A DNA stretch of 64,000 nt from Stomoxys calcitrans (Eukaryota; Arthropoda; Insecta; Diptera; Muscidae): contig NC_081552.1 in NCBI RefSeq assembly GCF_963082655.1, forward strand, positions 193,964,098 to 194,028,097. The letters run 5' to 3'. Shown here piece by piece: positions 13,401 to 27,790 of the stretch; position 1 is the first letter of the stretch, and every line of letters starts with the position of its first letter. Below the pieces are notes generated by a model, which searched no databases, was not told the origin of the DNA, and saw only the letters and a list, made by a program, of their open reading frames with translations. A program made the translations under genes and the position numbers.

Positions 13401-16400
13401 TTTCGATTCTGAGGGCAAAATATTACGATTTTGAGCTTATTTTTCGAAGAAATGCATTTGGGACTGCGGCAGATAGTTTTTTCAGGCATAAACTTCACTT
13501 CTGTGTCCTTATCTCAACAAATTTTGGGGCTTCGAAAATTGAAGATTTCCAAAGGGTAACCCCTTGCTCGAAAAATGCAAAAAAATATCGAAGTGAACAG
13601 ATTTGAAAAATGTTTTTACCAGATGATACTGGTTTGCAATCCAGGGTTGCCATCGGATCTTCGAAATTCGAAGATATTAAGAAGTTACAGCGATTTTAAA
13701 CATTCTTGAATTTTTGATTGTTAGCGCAAAATATTACGATTTTGAGGTTATTTTTCGAAGAAATGCATTTGGGACTGCGGCAGATAGTTTTTTCAGGCAT
13801 AAACTTCACTTCTGTGTCCTTAACTCAACAAATTTTGGGGCTTCGAAAATTGAAGATTTCCAAAGGCTAACCCCTTGCTCGAAAAATGCAAAAAAATATC
13901 GAAGTGAACAGATTTGAAAAATGTTTTTACCAGATGATACTGGTTTGAATTTGCAATCCAGGGTTGCCATCGGATCTTCGAAATTCGAAGATATTACGAA
14001 GTTACAGCGATTTTAAACATTCTTGGATTTTTCGATTCTTAGCGCAAAATATTACGATTTTGAGCTTATTTTTCGAAGAAATGCATTTGGGACTGCGGCA
14101 GATAGTTTTTTCAGGCATAAACTTCACTTCTGTGTCCTTAACTCAACAAATTTTGGGGCTTCGAAAATTGAAAATTTCCTTGCTTGAAAAATGCAAAAAA
14201 ATATCGAAGTGAACAGATTTGAAAAAGGTTTTTACCAGATGATACTGGTTTGAATTTGCAATCCAGGGTTGCCATCGGATCTTCGAAATTCGAAGATATT
14301 AAGAAGTTACAGCGATTTTAAACATTCTTGGATTTTTCGATTCTGAGGGCAAAATATTACGATTTTGAGCTTATTTTTGGAAGAAATGCATTTGGGACTG
14401 CGGCAGATAATTTTTTTCAGGCATAAACTTCACTTCTGTGTCCTTAACTCAACAAATTTTGGGGCTTCGAAAATTGAAGATTTCCAAAGGGTAACCCCTT
14501 GCTCGAAAAATGCAAAAAGATATCGAAGTGAACAGATTTGAAAAATGTTTTTACCAGATGATACTGGTTTGAATTTGCAATCCAGGGTTGCCATCGGATC
14601 TTCGAAATTCGAAGATATAACGAAGTTACAGCGATTTTAAACATTCTTGGATTTTTCGATTCTGAGGGCAAAATATTACGATTTTGAGCTTATTTTTCGA
14701 AGAAATGCATTTGGGACTGCGGCAGATAGTTTTTTCAGGCATAAACTTCACTTCTGTGTCCTTATCTCAACAAATTTTGGGGCTTCGAAAATTGAACATT
14801 TCCAAAGGGTAACCCCTTGCTCGAAAAATGCAAAAAAATATCGAAGTGAACAGATTTGAAAAATGTTTTTACCAGATGATACTGGTTTGAATTTGCAATC
14901 CAGGGTTGCCATCGGATCTTCGAAATTCGAAGATATTAAGAAGTTACAGCGATTTTAAACATTCTTGGATTTTTCGATTCTGAGGGCAAAATATTACGAT
15001 TTTGAGCTTATTTTTTGAAGAAATGCATTTGGGATTGTGGCAGATAGTTTTTTCAGGCATAAACTTCACTTCTGTGTCCTTATCTCAACAAATTTTGGGG
15101 CTTCGAAAATTGAAGATTTCCAAAGGCTAACCCCTTGCACGAAAAATGCAAAAAAATATCGAAGTGAACAGATTTGAAAAATGTTTTTACCAGATGATAC
15201 TGGTTTGAATTTGCAATCCAGGGTTGCCATCGGATCTTCGAAATTCGAAGATGTAACGAAGTTACAGCGATTTTAAACATTCTTGGATTTTTCGATTCTT
15301 AGCGCAAAATATTACGATTTTGAGCTTATTTTTGGAAGAAATAGATTTGGGACTGCGGCAGATAATTTTTCTCAGGCATAAACTTCACTTCTTTGTCCTT
15401 AACTCAACAAATTTTGGGGCTTCGAAAATTGAAGATTTCCAAAGGGTAACCCCTTGCTCGAAAAATGCATAAAAATATCGAAGTGAACAGATTTGAAAAA
15501 TGTTTTAACCAGATGATACTGGTTTGAATTTGCAATCCAGGGTTGCCATCGGATCTTCGAAATTCGAAGATATTAAAAAGTTACAGCGATTTTAAACATT
15601 CTTGGATTTTTCGATTCTGAGGGCAAAATATTACGATTTTGAGCTTATTTTTTGAAGAAATGCATGTGGGATTGTGGCAGATAGTTTTTTCAGGCATAAA
15701 CTTCACTTCTGTGTCCTTATCTCAACAAATTTTGGGGCTTCGAAAATTGAAGATTTCCAAAGGCTAACCCCTTGCACGAAAAATGCAAAAAAATATCGAA
15801 GTGAACAGATTTGAAAAATGTTTTTACCAGATGATACTGGTTTGAATTTGCAATCCAGGGTTGCCATCGGATCTTCGAAATTCGAAGATGTTACGAACTT
15901 ACAGCGATTTTAAACATTCTTGGATTTTTCGATTGTTAACGCAAAATATTACGATTTTGAGCTTATTTTTCGAAGAAATGCATTTGGGATTGCGGCAGAA
16001 AGTTTTTTCAGGCATAAACTTCACTTCTGTGTCCTTATCTCAACAAATTTTGGGGCTTCGAAAATTGAACATTTCCAAAGGCTAACCCCTTGCTCGAAAA
16101 ATGCAAAAAAATATCGAAGTGAACAGATTTGAAAAATGTTTTTACCAGATGATACTGGTTTGAATTTGCAATCCAGGGTTGCCATCGGATCTTCGAAATT
16201 CGAAGATGTTACGAAGTTACAGCGATTTTAAACATTCTTGGATTTTTCGATTCTGAGGGCAAAATATTACGATTTTGAGCTTATTTTTGGAAGAAATGGA
16301 TTTGGGACTGCGGCAGATAGTTTTTAAAGGCATAAACTTCACTTCTGTGTCCTTAACTCAACAAATTTTGGGGCTTCGAAAATTGAAGATTTCCAAAGGC

Positions 16401-16760
16401 TAACCCCTTGCTCGAAAAATGCAAAAAAAAATATCGAAGTGAACAGATTTGAAAAAGGTTTTTACCAGATGATACTGGTTTGAATTTGCAATCCAGGGTT
16501 GCCATCGGATCTTCGAAATTCGAAGATATTACGAAGTTACAGCGATTTTAAACATTCTTGGATTTTTCGATTCTGAGCGCAAAATATTACGATTTTGAGG
16601 TTATTTTTGGAAGAAATTCATTTGGGACTGCGGCAGATAGTTTTTTCAGGCATAAACTTCACTTCTGTGTCCTTAACTCAACAAATTTTGGGGCTTCGAA
16701 AATTAAAGATTTCCAAAGGCTAAAAGGCGAAAAATGCAAAAAAATATCGAAGTGAACAGA
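10500..16760. repeat. Second higher-order duplication, offset 4419 bp
   Basis: About 10500-11670 matches about 14920-16090 with a constant 4419-bp offset. Both copies share rare variants: 'gaaatagatttgggactg' with 'gataatttttctcagg' and 'cttctttgtcc' (10921 and 15340), 'gcacgaaaaatgc', and 'cgattgttaacgc'. Further right the offset becomes 4737 (11821-12018 versus 16558-16755). That is one extra 318-bp monomer, present in the second copy only. A smaller internal duplication with offset 1569 pairs 12395-12643 with 13964-14212. Confidence 0.8.
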
Positions 16761-19700
16761 TTTGAAAAATGTTTTTACCAGATGATACTGGTTTGAATTT
16801 GCAATCCAGGGTTGCCATCGGATCTTCGAAATTCGAAGATATTAAGAAGTTACAGCGATTTTAAACATTCTTGGATTTTTCGGTTCTGAGGGCAAAATAT
16901 TACGATTTTGAGCTTATTTTTCGAAGAAATGCATTTGGGACTGCGGCAGATAGTTTTTTCAGGCATAAACTTCACTTCTGTGTCCTTAACTCAACAAATT
17001 TTGGGGCTTCGAAAATTGAAAATTTCCTTGCTTGAAAAATGCAAAAAAATATCGAAGTGAACAGATTTGAAAAATGTTTTTACCAGATGATACTGGTTTG
17101 AATTTGCAATCCAGGGTTGCCATCGGATTTTCGAAATTCGAAAATATTACGAAGTTACAGCGATTTTAAACATTCTTGGATTTTTCGATTCTGAGGGCAA
17201 AATATTACGATTTTGAGCTTATTTTTGGAAGAAATGCATTTGGGACTGCGGCAGATAGTTTTTTCAGGCATAAACTTCACTTCTGTGTCCTTAACTCAAC
17301 AAATTTTGTGGCTTCGAAAATTGAAGATTTCCAAAGGGTAACCCCTTGCTCGAAAAATGCAAAAAAATATCGAAGTGAACAGATTTGAAAAATGTTTTTA
17401 CCAGATGATACTGGTTTGAATTTGCAATCCAGGGTTGCCATCGGATCTTCGAAATTCGAAGATATTAAGAAGTTACAGCGATTTTAAACATTCTTGGATT
17501 TTTCGATTCTGAGGGCAAAATATTACGATTTTGAGCTTATTTTTGGAAGAAATGCATTTGGGACTGCGGCAGATAGTTTTTTCAGGCATAAACTTCACTT
17601 CTGTGTCCTTAACTCAACAAATTTTGGGGCTTCGAAAATTGAAGATTTCCAAAGGGTAACCCCTTGCTCGAAAAATGCAAAAAAATATCGAAGTGAACAG
17701 ATTTGAAAAATGTTTTTACCAGATGATACTGGTTTGAATTTGCAATCCAGGGTTGCCATCGGATCTTCGCAATTCGAAGATATTAAGAAGTTACAGCGAT
17801 TTTAAACATTCTTGGATTTTTCGATTCTGAGCGCAAAATATTACGATTTTGAGGTTATTTTTGGAAGAAATGCATTTGGGACTGCGGCAGATAGTTTTTT
17901 CAGGCATAAACTTCACTTCTGTGTCCTTATCTGAACAAATTTTGGGGCTTCGAAAATTGAACATTTCCAAAGGTTAACCCCTTGCTCGAAAAATGCAAAC
18001 AAATATCGAAGTGAACAGATTTGAAAAATGTTTTTACCAGATGATACTGGTTTGAATTTGCAATCCAGGGTTGCCATCGGATCTTCGAAATTCGAAGATA
18101 TTAAGAAGTTACAGCGATTTTAAACATTCTTGGATTTTTCGATTCTGAGCGCAAAATATTACGATTTTGAGCTTATTTTTCGAAGAAATGCATTTGGGAC
18201 TGCGGCAGATAGTTTTTTCAGGCATAAACTTCACTTCTGTGTCCTTAACTCAACAAATTTTGGGGCTTCGAAAATTGAAGATTTCCAAAGGCTAACCCCT
18301 TGCTCGAAAAATGCAAAAAAATATCGAAGTGAACAGATTTGAAAACTGGTTTTACCAGATGATACTGGTTTGAATTTGCAATCCAGGGTTGCCATCGGAT
18401 CTTCGAAATTCGAAGATATTAAGAAGTTACAGCGATTTTAAACATTCTTGGATTTTTCGATTCTGAGGGCAAAATATTACGATTTTGAGCTTATTTTTCG
18501 AAGAAATGCATTTGGGACTGCGGCAGATACTTTTTTCAGGCATAAACTTCACTTCTGTGTCCTTATCTAAACAAATTTTGGGGCTTCGAAAATTGAAGAT
18601 TTCCAAAGGCTAACCCCTTGCTCGAAAAATGCAAAAAAATATCGAAGTGAACAGATTTGAAAAATGTTTTTACCAGATGATACTGGTTTGAATTTGCAAT
18701 CCAGGGTTGCCATCGGATCTTCGAAATTCGAAGATGTTACGAAATTACAGCGATTTTAAACATTCTTAGATTTTTCGATTCTGAGGGCAAAATATTACGA
18801 TTTTGAGCTTATTTTTGGAAGAAATGCATTTGGGACTGCGGCAGATAGTTTTTTCAGGCATAAACTTCACTTCTGTGTCCTTAACTCAACAAATTTTGGG
18901 GCTTCGAAAATTGAACATTTCCAAAGGTTAACCCCTTGCTCGAAAAATGCAAAAAAATATCGAAGTGAACAGATTTCACAAATGTTTTTACCAGATGATA
19001 CTGGTTTGAATTTGCAATCCAGGGTTGCCATCGGATCTTCGAAATTCGAAGATATTAAGAAGTTACAGCGATTTTAAACATTCTTGGATTTTTCGATTCT
19101 GAGCGCAAAATATTACGATTTTGAGGTTATTTTTCGAAGAAATGCATTTGGGACTGCGGCAGATAGTTTTTTCAGTCATAAACTTCATTTCTGTGTCCTT
19201 AACTCAACAAATTTTGGGGCTTCGAAAATTGAAGATTTGCTCGAAAAATGCAAAAAAATATCGAAGTGAACAGATTTGAAAAATGTTTTTACCAGATGAT
19301 ACTGGTTTGAATTTGCAATCCAGGGTTGGTTTGAATTTGCAATCCAGGGTTGCCATCGGATCTTCGAAATTCGAAGATATTAAGAAGTTACAGCGATTTT
19401 AAACATTCTTGGATTTTTCGATTCTGAGGGCAAAATATTACGATTTTGAGCTTATTTTTGGAAGAAATGCATTTGGGACTGCGGCAGATAGTTTTTTCAG
19501 GCATAAACTTCACTTCTGTGTCCTTAACTCAACAAATTTTGGGGCTTCGAAAATTGAAGATTTCCAAAGGCTAACCCCTTGCTCGAAAAATGCAAAAAAA
19601 TATCGAAGTGAACAGATTTGAAAAATGTTTTTACCAGATGATACTGGTTTGAATTTGCAATCCAGGGTTGCCATCGGATCTTCGAAATTCGAAGATATTA

Positions 19701-22700
19701 AGAAGTTACAGCGATTTTAAACATTCTTGGATTTTTCGATTCTGAGCGCAAAATATTACGATTTTGAGCTTATTTTTCGAAGAAATGCATTTGGGACTGC
19801 GGCAGATAGTTTTTTCAGGCATAAACTTCACTTCTGTGTCCTTAACTCAACAAATTTTGGGGCTTCGAAAATTGAAGATTTCCAAAGGCTTACCCCTTGC
19901 TCGAAAAATGCAAAAAAATATCGAAGTGAACAGATTTGAAAAATGTTTTTACCAGATGATACTGGTTTGAATTTGCAATCCAGGGTTGCCATCGGATCTT
20001 CGAAATTCAAAGATATTACGAAGTTACAGCGATTTTAAACATTCTTGGATTTTTCGATTCTGAGCGCAAAATATTACGATTTTGAGGTTATTTTTGGAAG
20101 AAATGCATTTGGGACTGCGGCAGATAGTTTTTTCAGGCATAAACTTCACTTCTGTGTCCTTATCTGAACAAATTTTGGGGCATCGAAAATTGAACATTTC
20201 CAAAGGTTAACCCCTTGCTCGAAAAATGCAAACAAATATCGAAGTGAACAGATTTGAAAAATGTTTTTACCAGATGATACTGGTTTGAATTTGCAATCCA
20301 GGGTTGCCATCGGATCTTCGAAATTCGAAGATATTAAGAAGTTACAGCGATTTTAAACATTCTTGGATTTTTCGATTCTGAGCGCAAAATATTACGATTT
20401 TGAGCTTATTTTTCGAAGAAATGCATTTGGGACTGCGGCAGATAGTTTTTTCAGGCATAAACTTCACTTCTGTGTCCTTAACTCAACAAATTTTGGGGCT
20501 TCGAAAATTGAAGATTTCCAAAGGCTTACCCCTTGCTCGAAAAATGCAAAAAAAATATCGAAGTGAACAGATTTGAAAAATGTTTTTACCAGATGATACT
20601 GGTTTGAATTTGCAATCCAGGGTTGCCATCGGATCTTCGAAATTCGAAGATATTAAGAAGTTACAGCGATTTTAAACATTCTTGGATTTTTCTATTCTGA
20701 GCGCAAAATATTACGATTTTGAGGTTATTTTTCGAAGAAATGCATTTGGGACTGCGGCAGATACTTTTTTCAGGCATAAACTTCACTTCTGTGTCCTTAT
20801 CTAAACAAATTTTGGGGCTTCGAAAATTGAAGATTTCCAAAGGCTAACCCCTTGCTCGAAAAATGCAAAAAAATATCGAAGTGAACAGATTTGAAAAATG
20901 TTTTTACCAGATGATACTGGTTTGAATTTGCAATCCAGGGTTGCCATCGGATCTTCGAAATTCGAAGATATTAAGAAGTTACAGCGATTTTAAACATTCT
21001 TGGATTTTTCGATTCTGAGCGCAAAATATTACGATTTTGAGGTTATTTTTCGAAGAAATGCATTTGGGACTGCGGCAGATAGTTTTTTCAGGCATAAACT
21101 TCACTTCCGTGTCCTTAACTCAACAAATTTTGGGGCTTCGAAAATTGAAGATTTCCAAAGGCTAACCCCTTGCTCGAAAAATGCCAAAAAATATCGAAGT
21201 GAACAGATTTGAAAAATGTTTTTACCAGATGATACTGGTTTGAATTTGCAATCCAGGGTTGCCATCGGATCTTCGAAATTCGAAGATATTAAGAAGTTAC
21301 AGCGATTTTAAACATTCTTGGATTTTTCGATTCTGAGCGCAAAATATTACGATTTTGAGGTTATTTTTCGAAGAAATGCATTTGGGACTGCGGCAGATAG
21401 TTTTTTCAGGCATAAACTTCACTTCTGTGTCCTTAATTCAACAAATTTTGGGGCTTCGAAAATTGAAGATTTCCAAAGGCTAACCCCTTGCTCGAAAAAT
21501 GCAAAAAAATATCGAAGTGAACAGATTTGAAAAATGTTTTTACCAGATGATACTGGTTTGAATTTGCAATCCAGGGTTGCCATCGGATCTTCGAAATTCG
21601 AAGATATTAAGAAGTTACAGCGATTTTAAACATTCTTGGATTTTTCGATTCTGAGGGCAAAATATTACGATTTTGAGGTTATTTTTGGAAGAAATGCATT
21701 TGGGACTGCGGCAGATACTTTTCTCAGGCATAAACTTCACTTCTGTGTCCTTATCTAAACAAATTTTGGGGCTTCGAAAATTGAAGATTTCCAAAGGCTA
21801 ACCCCTTGCTCGAAAAATGCAAAAAAATATCGAAGTGAACAGATTTGAAAAATGTTTTTACCAGATGATACTGGTTTGAATTTGCAATCCAGGGTTGCCA
21901 TCGGATCTTCGAAATTCGAAGATATTATAAAGTTACAGCGATTTTAAACATTCTTGGATTTTTCGATTCTGAGGGCAAAATATTAAGATTTTGAGCTTAT
22001 TTTTGGAAGAAATGCATTTGGGACTGCGGCAGATAGTTTTTTCAGGCATAAACTTCACTTCTGTGTCCTTAACTCAACAAATTTTGGGGCTTCGAAAATT
22101 GAAGATTTCCAAAGGCTAACCCCTTGCTCGAAAAATACAAAAAAATATCGGAGTGAACTGATTTGAAAACTGGTTTTACCAGATGATACTGGTTTGAATT
22201 TGCAATCCAGGGTTGCCATCGGATCTTCGATATTCGAAGATATTAAGAAGTTACAGCGATTTTAAACATTCTTGGATTTTTCGATTCTGAGGGCAAAATA
22301 TTACGATTTTGAGCTTATTTTTGGAAGAAATGCATTTGGGACTGCGGCAGATAGTTTTTTCAGGCATAAACTTCACTTCTGTGTCCTTATCTCAACAAAT
22401 TTTGGGGCTTCGAAAATTGAAGATTTCCAAAGGCTAACCCCTTGCTCGGAAATTGCAAGAAAATATCGAAGTGAACAGATTTGAAAAATGTTTTTACCAG
22501 ATGATACTGGTTTGAATTTGCAATCCAGGGTTGCCATCGGATCTTCGAAATTCGAAGATATTAAGAAGTTACAGCGATTTTAAACATTCTTGGATTTTTC
22601 GATTCTGAGCGCAAAATATTACGATTTTGAGGTTATTTTTCGAAGAAATGCATTTGGGACTGCGGCAGATAGTTTTTTCAGGCATAAACTTCACTTCTGT

Positions 22701-23499
22701 GTCCTTAACTCAACAAATTTTGGGGCTTCGAAAATTGAACATTTCCAAAGGCTTACCCCTTGCTCGAAAAATGCAAAAAAATATCGAAGTGAACAGATTT
22801 GAAAAATGTTTTTACCAGATGATACTGGTTTGAATTTGCAATCCAGGGTTGCCATCGGATCTTCGAAATTCGAAGATATTAAGAAGTTACAGCGATTTTA
22901 AACATTCTTGGATTTTTCGATTCTGAGCGCAAAATATTACGATTTTGAGCTTATTTTTCGAAGAAATGCATTTGGGACTGCGGCAGATAGTTTTTTCAGG
23001 CATAAACATCACTTCTGTGTCCTTATCTCAACAAATTTTGGGGCTTCGAAAATTGAACATTTCCAAAGGTTAACCCCTTGCTCGAAAAATGCAAAAAAAT
23101 ATCGAAGTGAACAGATTTGAAAAATGTTTTTACCAGATGATACTGGTTTAAATTGGCAATCCAGGGTTGCCATCGGATCTTCGAAATTCGAAGATATTAT
23201 AAAGTTACAGCGATTTTAAACATTCTTGGATTTTTCGATTCTGAGGGCAAAATATTACGATTTTGAGCTTATTTTTGGAAGAAATGCATTTGGGACTGCG
23301 GCAGATAGTTTTTTCAGGCTTAAACTTCACTTCTGTGTCCTTAACTCAACAAATTTTGGGGCTTCGAAAATTGAAGATTTCCAAAGGCTAACCCCTTGCT
23401 CGAAAAATGCAAAAAAATATCGAAGTGAACAGATTTGAAAAATGTTTTTACCAGATGATACTGGTTTGAATTTGCAATCCAGGGTTGCCAGCGGATCTT

Positions 23500-26400
23500 C
23501 GAAATTCGAAGATATTAAGAAGTTACAGCGATTTTAAATATTCTTGGATTTTTCGATTCTGAGCGCAAAATATTACGATTTTGAGCTTATTTTTCGAAGA
23601 AATGCATTTGGGACTGCGGCAGATAGTTTTTTCAGGCATAAACTTCACTTCTGTGTCCTTATCTCAACAAATTTTGGGGCTTCGAAAATTGAAGATTTCC
23701 AAAGGCTAACCCCTTGCTCGGAAAATGCAAAAAAATATCGAAGTGAACAGATTTGAAAAATGTTTTTACCAGATGATACTGGTTTGAATTTGCAATCCAG
23801 GGTTGCCATCGGATCTTCGAAATTCGAAGATATTACGAAGTAACAGCGATTTTAAACATTCTTGGATTTTTCGATTCTGAGCGCAAAATATTACGATTTT
23901 GAGCTTATTTTTGGAAGAAATGCATTTGGGACTGCGGCAGATAGTTTTTTCAGGCATAAACTTCACTTCTGTGTCCTTATCTCAACAAATTTTGGGGCTT
24001 CGAAAATTGAAGATTTCCAAAGGGTAATCCCTTGCTCGAAAAATGCGAAAAAATATCGAAGTGAACAGATTTGAAAAATGTTTTTACCAGATGATACAGG
24101 TTTGAATTTGCAATCCAGGGTTGCCATCGGATCTTCGAAATTCGAAGATGTTACAAAGTTACAGCGATTTTAAACATTCTTGGATTTTTCGATTCTTAGC
24201 GCAAAATATTACGATTTTGAGCTTATTTTTCGAAGAAATGCATTTGGGACTGCGGCAGATAGTTTTTCAGGCATAAACTTCACTTCTGTGTCCTTAACTC
24301 AACAAATTTTGGGGCTTCGAAAATTTAAAATTTCCAAAGGCTAACCCCTTGCTCGAAAAATGCAAAAAAAATATCGAAGTGAACAGATTTGGGACTGCGG
24401 CAGATAGTTTTTCAGGCATAAACTTCACTTCTGTGTCCTTAACTCAACAAATTTTGGGGCTTCGAAAATTGAAGATTTCCAAAGGCTTACCCCTTGCTCG
24501 AAAAATGCAAAAAAATATCGAAGTGAACAGATTTGAAAAGTGTTTTTACCAGATGATACTGGTTTGAATTTGCAATCCAGGGTTGCCATCGGATTTTCGA
24601 AATTCGAAGATATTAAGAAGTTACAGCGATTTTAAACATTCTTGGATTTTTCGATTCTGAGGGCAAAATATTACGATTTTGAGCTTATTTTTGGAAGAAA
24701 TGCATTTGGGACTGCGGCAGATAGTTTTTTCAGGCATAAACTTCACTTCTGTGTCCTTATCTCAACAAATTTTGGGGCTTCGAAAATTGAACATTTCCAA
24801 AGGTTAACCCCTTGCTCGAAAAATGCAAAAAAATATCGAAGTGAACAGATTTGAAAAATGTTTTTACCAGATGATACTGGTTTGAATTTGCAATCCAGGG
24901 TTGCCATCGGATCTTCGAAATTCGAAGATATTAAGAAGTTACAGCGATTTTAAACATTCTTGGATTTTTCGATTCTGAGCGCAAAATATTACGATTTTGA
25001 GGTTATTTTTCGAAGAAATGCATTTGGGACTGCGGCAGATAGTTTTTTCAGGCATAAACTTCACTTCTGTGTCCTTAACTCAACAAATTTTGGGGCTTCG
25101 AAAATTGAAGATTTCCAAAGGCTTACCCCTTGCTCGAAAAATGCAAAAAAATATCGAAGTGAACAGATTTGAAAAATGTTTTTACCAGATGATACTGGTT
25201 TGAATTTGCAATCCAGGGTTGCCATCGGATCTTCGAAATTCGAAGATATTAAGAAGTTACAGCGATTTTAAACATTCTTGGATTTTTCGATTCTGAGGGC
25301 AAAATATTACGATTTTGAGCTTATTTTTGGAAGAAATGCATTTGGGACTGCGGCAGATAGTTTTTTCAGGCATAAACTTCACTTCTGTGTCCTTATCTCA
25401 ACAAATTTTGGGGCTTCGAAAATTGAACATTTCCAAAGGTTAACCCCTTGCTCGAAAAATGCAAAAAAATATCGAAGTGAACAGATTTGAAAAATGTTTT
25501 TACCAGATGATACTGGTTTGAATTTGCAATCCAGGGTTGCCATCGGATCTTCGAAATTCGAAGATATTAAGTAGTTACAGCGATTTTAAGCATTCTTGGA
25601 TTTTTCGATTCTGAGCGCAAAATATTACGATTTTGAGCTTATTTTTCGAAGAAATGCATTTGGGACTGCGGCAGATAGTTTTTTCAGGCATAAACTTCAC
25701 TTCTGTGTCCTTAACTCAACAAATTTTGGGGCTTCGAAAATTGAAGATTTCCAAAGGCTTACCCCTTGCTCGAAAAATGCAAACAAATATCGAAGTGAAC
25801 AGATTTGAAAAATGTTTTTACCAGATGATACTGGTTTGAATTTGCAATCCAGGGTTGCCATCGGATCTTCGAAATTCGAAGATATTAAGAAGTTACAGCG
25901 ATTTTAAACATTCTTGGATTTTTCGATTCTGAGCGCAAAATATTACGATTTTGAGGTTATTTTTCGAAGAAATGCATTTGGGACTGCGGCAGATAGTTTT
26001 TTCAGGCATAAACTTCACTTCTGTGTCCTTATCTCAACAAATTTTGGGGCTTCGAAAATTGAACATTTCCAAAGGTTAACCCCTTGCTCGAAAAATGCAA
26101 AAAAATATCGAAGTGAATAGATTTGAAAAATGTTTTTACCAGATGATTCTGGTTTAAATTGGCAATCCAGGGTTGCCATCGGATCTTCGAAATTCGAAGA
26201 TATTAAGAAGTTACAGCGATTTTAAACATTCTTGGATTTTTCGATTCTGAGGGCAAAATATTACGATTTTGAGCTTATTTTTGGAAGAAATGCATTTGGG
26301 ACTGCGGCAGATAGTTTTTTCAGGCATAAACTTCACTTCTGTGTCCTTAACTCAACAAATTTTGGGGCATCGGAAATTGAAGATTTCCAAAGGCTTACCC

Positions 26401-27790
26401 CTTGCTCGAAAAATGCAAAAAAATATCGAAGTGAACAGATTTGAAAAATGTTTTTACCAGATGATACTGGTTTGAATTTGCAATCCAGGGTTGCCATCGG
26501 ATCTTCGAAATTCGAAGATATTAAGAAGTTACAGCGATTTTAAACATTCTTGGATTTTTCGATTCTGAGCGCAAAATATTACGATTTTGAGCTTATTTTT
26601 CGAAGAAATGCATTTGGGACTGCGGCAGATAGTTTTTTCAGGCATAAACTTCACTTCTGTGTCCTTAACTCAACAAATTTTGGGGCTTCGAAAATTGAAG
26701 ATTTCCAAAGGCTTACCCCTTGCTCGAAAAATGCAAAAAAATATCGAAGTGAACAGATTTGAAAAATGTTTTAACCAGATGATACTGGTTTGAATTTGCA
26801 ATCCAGGGTTGCCATCGGATCTTCGAAATTCGAAGATATTAAGAAGTTACAGCGATTTTAAACATTCTTGGATTTTTCGATTCTGAGGGCAAAATATTAC
26901 GATTTTGAGCTTATTTTTGGAAGAGATGCATTTGGGACTGCGGCAGATAGTTTTTTCAGGCATAAACTTCACTTCTGTGTCCTTATCTCAACAAATTTTG
27001 GGGCTTCGAAAATTGAACATTTCCAAAGGTTAACCCCTTGCTCGAAAAATGCAAAAAAATATCGAAGTGAACAGATTTGAAAAATGTTTTTACCAGATGA
27101 TACTGGTTTGAATTTGCAATCCAGGGTTGCCATCGGATCTTAGAAATTCGAAGATATTAAGAAGTTACAGCGATTTTAAATATTCTTGGATTTTTCGATT
27201 CTGAGCGCAAAATATTACGATTTTGAGCTTATTTTTCGAAGAAATGCATTTGGGACTGCGGCAGATAGTTTTTTCAGGCATAAACTTCACTTCTGTGTCC
27301 TTATCTCAACAAATTTTGGGGCTTCGAAAATTGAAGATTTCCAAAGGCTAACCCCTTGCTCGGAAAATGCAAAAAAATATCGAAGTGAACAGATTTGAAA
27401 AATGTTTTTACCAGATGATACTGGTTTGAATTTGCAATCCAGGGTTGCCATCGGATCTTCGAAATTCGAAGATATTACGAAGTAACAGCGATTTTAAACA
27501 TTCTTGGATTTTTCGATTCTGAGCGCAAAATATTACGATTTTGAGGTTATTTTTCGAAGAAATGCATTTGGGACTGCGGCAGATAGTTTTTTCAGGCATA
27601 AACTTCACTTCCGTGTCCTTAACTCAACAAATTTTGGGGCTTCGAAAATTGAAGATTTCCAAAGGGTAATCCCTTGCTCGAAAAATGCGAAAAAATATCG
27701 AAGTGAACAGATTTGAAAAATGTTTTTACCAGATGATACAGGTTTGAATTTGCAATCCAGGGTTGCCATCGGATCTTCGAAATTCGAATA
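23500..27790. repeat. Third higher-order duplication at array edge, offset 3642 bp
   Basis: About 23500-24140 and about 27150-27790 share a private set of variants at a 3642-bp offset: 'cgattttaaatattcttgg', 'gctcggaaaatgc', 'gaagtaacagcg', 'gggtaatcccttgctcg' and 'gatgatacaggtttg'. The second copy is the last complete block before the array ends at 27864. Between them lie alternating monomer types, one with GGGCAAAATA plus GGAAGAAATG and the other with GCGCAAAATA plus CGAAGAAATG, giving a dimer-like alternation. Confidence 0.8.

Noticed and set aside
176..27716. Dozens of about 70-codon open frames of type DFSIL..KYYDFELIF..NAFGTAADSFF in satellite monomers
   Set aside because: They recur once per 318-bp monomer, begin at TTG rather than ATG, and show frame breaks wherever monomers have indels, without protein-like conservation. 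They are by-products of the repeat.
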